From the NCBI GenBank assembly GCA_019695455.1, contig JAEUAC010000294.1:1-6726 (forward strand): 6,726 nt of DNA. The letters are read 5' to 3'. The translations under genes were made by a program, and so were the position numbers. Below, one piece after another: positions 4,875 through 6,726 of this stretch. Position 1 is the first letter of the stretch, and each line of letters begins with the position of its first letter. This DNA comes from Methylorubrum extorquens (GTDB lineage Bacteria; Pseudomonadota; Alphaproteobacteria; Rhizobiales; Beijerinckiaceae). The notes under the pieces are model-generated. The model was not told the DNA's origin. It was given only the letters and a program-made list of their open reading frames with translations, and ran no database searches.

Positions 4875-6726
4875 GGCGGGCATGGGGTCGCGCGGCCGGC
4901 GCCGTGCCCGGCGCGGCGACCCGCGCCTGCCCCAGCACGTCCGCCAGCACCGCCCCGATGGTCGGCGCGACGGCGTCCGCCCGGGCGGCCCGGCCGAGGA
5001 CGCGGCCGATCGTGCCGTCCCGCTCCCGCCAGATCCCGAGCACGACCCGGACGCTCGCGAACCGCCCGCGCGCGACCCGGACCGCATGGCGCAGATGCAG
5101 CGTCGAGAGCGGTTCGAAATAGGACAGGACGACGAGCCGCACGCCCGGCGCCAGCGTCTCCGCCTCCACCGAGCCCTCGGCGTTGATCGCGAGCGTGCGG
5201 GCGCCGACGCCGTGCTTCGACAGCACCTGCGCGCACATGCGCGCCACCACCTCGTCGAGCGTGCCCGGGCGGGCGACGCAGAGCACGGCGGCCCCGTCGC
5301 GCCAGTCCGGCCGCATGTCGCCCGGCGCGAGCACGAGGCGCGCCGCCTGCAGGTCCGGACCGGCGGCCTGGACGGCGGCGGCGGCCTCGGACCCGACCTG
5401 CCCGCCCTTCGGCCGCGGATCGCGCAGCGCGTCCAGCCGGTCTATCAGGACGGCGGTCGAGCGGCGCAGCACCTCCTGGCGCTCGGGGGTGAGCCGGCCG
5501 CGGGCCACGTCCTCGTGCGCGAGCCGGAGGGCGGCCAGCGCGACCTCGTCGTAATAGGTCGAGAGCGCGCGCTCGCGCAGGAACTCGCGGGCCTGGCCGA
5601 TCGCTTCCGTCGGGTCGCCCGCCAGCATGCGCTGATAGAAGATCTCGGGCGGAGACAGGGCGGGCCTGTCGCCGAAGAGGATGTCCAGGAAGGCGAGCCC
5701 CTGGACGTGCCGGCCCATGACGACGAGGCAGACCGTGATGGGCGTCGCCAGGACGAGCCCGATGGGCCCCCACAGGAAGGTCCACACGGTCGCGGCCAGG
5801 ATCACGGCCACGGGCGACAGCCCCGTCGAATGGCCGAAGAGCAGCGGCTCGATGACGTGGCCCAGGATCGGCTCGACCAGCACGAAGAGCAGCACCGTCC
5901 AGAGCAGCATCGACCAGCCGGGATCCACCGCGAAGGCGAGCGCGAGCGGCGGCAGGGCGCCGACCACGGCCCCGACATAGGGCACGAAGCGCATGATGCC
6001 GGCGAGCACGCCCCACAGGATGGGGCTCGGGATGCCGATCGCCCACAGGCCGATCGCGATCACGGCGCCGAAGGCCGTGTTGATCGCGAGCTGCATGAGG
6101 AACAGGCGGCTGAGCCGGGCCGCGGCGTCGTCGATGACGGCCGTGGTCGCCTGGATGTCCTCCGTGCCGAGGAGGCGCACGACGCGGTTGCGCAGGTCCT
6201 CCCGCGCGCCCAGCACGAAGAGCACGAAGATGAGGACGAGGAAGGTGGTGGCGAGCGGGTGCAGGAGCGGCGACACGAACACGCCGAGCGTGCCGACGAT
6301 GCCGCTGCCCTCCTTCACGACGACCGGCACGGGACGGCCCTCGATCGGGTTCGACAGGTCGCCGCCGGCGCCGTCCGTCGCCGCGCCGCCGCCGAGGCGG
6401 GCGAGGTCGCGGCCGAGCTCGTGCGCGGCCTCCATGGCGCGGCTCATGGTGCCGCCGGGCGTCGCGGCCGTGCCGAGCGCGCCGATCTTCTCCGAGATGG
6501 TCTTCTGGTAGCGCGGGATGTCGGCGCCGAGCCCGGCGAGCTGGGAGCCGACCAGCATGGCGAGCCCGACGATCGCCCCGAAGGCGACCAGCACCGTGAC
6601 GAGCACGGACACGCCCTGCGGCAGCGCGAGGCGCTGCAGGCCGCGCACGGCCGGCGCGAGCACGAAGGACAGGAGCACGGCCAGGGCGACCGGCACGAAC
6701 ACGTCGCGCCCGAGATGCAGGATCGC
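4870..6726 (-). CDS. AI-2E-family membrane protein with long soluble C-terminal extension, 5' end outside window
   Basis: An inner-membrane protein of the AI-2E (PerM/TqsA-like) family, whose members include a proposed autoinducer-2 exporter and Na+/H+ antiporters, so the substrate is unknown. At least 618 residues are visible. The frame runs through to the window edge, so the GTG at 6700-6702 is probably internal. Numbering from that GTG, hydrophobic segments lie at about 2-19 and 30-54, followed by a soluble family-typical insert (55-135). More segments lie at 136-166 and 205-333, including the conserved-looking PSPILWGVLAGIMRFVPYVG region (225-244) and the PILGHVIEPLLFG / LSPVAVI region (278-301). 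Core family proteins usually end near here, but this one continues about 270 residues. That tail has a helical part (about 350-425), a linker, and an alpha/beta domain (about 470-590). It converges on the response regulator gene with a 4-bp gap. Confidence 0.88.
   Translation of the reverse strand, partial: AILHLGRDVFVPVALAVLLSFVLAPAVRGLQRLALPQGVSVLVTVLVAFGAIVGLAMLVGSQLAGLGADIPRYQKTISEKIGALGTAATPGGTMSRAMEAAHELGRDLARLGGGAATDGAGGDLSNPIEGRPVPVVVKEGSGIVGTLGVFVSPLLHPLATTFLVLIFVLFVLGAREDLRNRVVRLLGTEDIQATTAVIDDAAARLSRLFLMQLAINTAFGAVIAIGLWAIGIPSPILWGVLAGIMRFVPYVGAVVGALPPLALAFAVDPGWSMLLWTVLLFVLVEPILGHVIEPLLFGHSTGLSPVAVILAATVWTFLWGPIGLVLATPITVCLVVMGRHVQGLAFLDILFGDRPALSPPEIFYQRMLAGDPTEAIGQAREFLRERALSTYYDEVALAALRLAHEDVARGRLTPERQEVLRRSTAVLIDRLDALRDPRPKGGQVGSEAAAAVQAAGPDLQAARLVLAPGDMRPDWRDGAAVLCVARPGTLDEVVARMCAQVLSKHGVGARTLAINAEGSVEAETLAPGVRLVVLSYFEPLSTLHLRHAVRVARGRFASVRVVLGIWRERDGTIGRVLGRAARADAVAPTIGAVLADVLGQARVAAPGTAPAARPHARP

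Noticed and set aside
4787..6046. A 419-codon minus-strand frame overlapping the AI-2E-family gene
   Set aside because: It is an Arg/Gly/Ala-rich shadow in another frame of the same strand. The AI-2E frame carries the membrane segments and family motifs.
6700..6702. GTG as the start of the AI-2E-family gene
   Set aside because: The frame continues upstream to the window edge with residues typical of the first membrane segment approach (AILHLGRD), so the start most likely lies outside the window.

Overview
The DNA is very GC-rich, and the real reading frames have third positions that are almost all G or C. The gene types are a Cys-type intracellular polyhydroxybutyrate (PHB) depolymerase, a response-regulator/class III cyclase pair and an AI-2E-type membrane protein. 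Together they suggest an alphaproteobacterium of the Hyphomicrobiales, with a Methylobacterium-like organism as the best guess. This assignment is inference, since no taxonomic marker gene is present. The window looks like ordinary chromosome: there are no transposases, phage genes, CRISPR arrays or RNA genes that I can see.

Layout. Positions 1-87 hold the alanine-rich 3' end of a plus-strand gene, and its last codons lie in a perfect 68-bp palindrome. A hairpin (97-124) separates it from a convergent PHB depolymerase gene (128-1342, minus). A 114-bp divergent region (1343-1456) then leads to a glutathione S-transferase-like gene (1457-2113, plus). That gene converges, across a second hairpin (2112-2131), on a LysE/RhtB-family exporter (2135-2773, minus). 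Upstream of the exporter on the same strand is a 519-residue adenylate/guanylate cyclase with two DHp-like modules and a receiver domain (2839-4398, minus). It is divergently paired with a single-domain response regulator (4488-4865, plus). The regulator ends only 4 bp from the stop of a long AI-2E-family membrane protein (4870-6726, minus), whose 5' end lies outside the window.

How the genes may work together. The depolymerase mobilises stored PHB. The cyclase and the response regulator read as one signalling module, a phospho-input coupled to cyclic nucleotide output. The cyclase has a complete set of cyclase catalytic residues and a receiver, plus a histidine H-box, but no HATPase_c domain, so its phosphate must come from elsewhere. 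The GST, LysE and AI-2E genes have no evident link to that module beyond proximity.

The items most worth a second look are the perfect palindrome inside the coding tail at 1-68, the tandem-DHp/REC/cyclase architecture, and the roughly 270-residue soluble C-terminal extension of the AI-2E protein.
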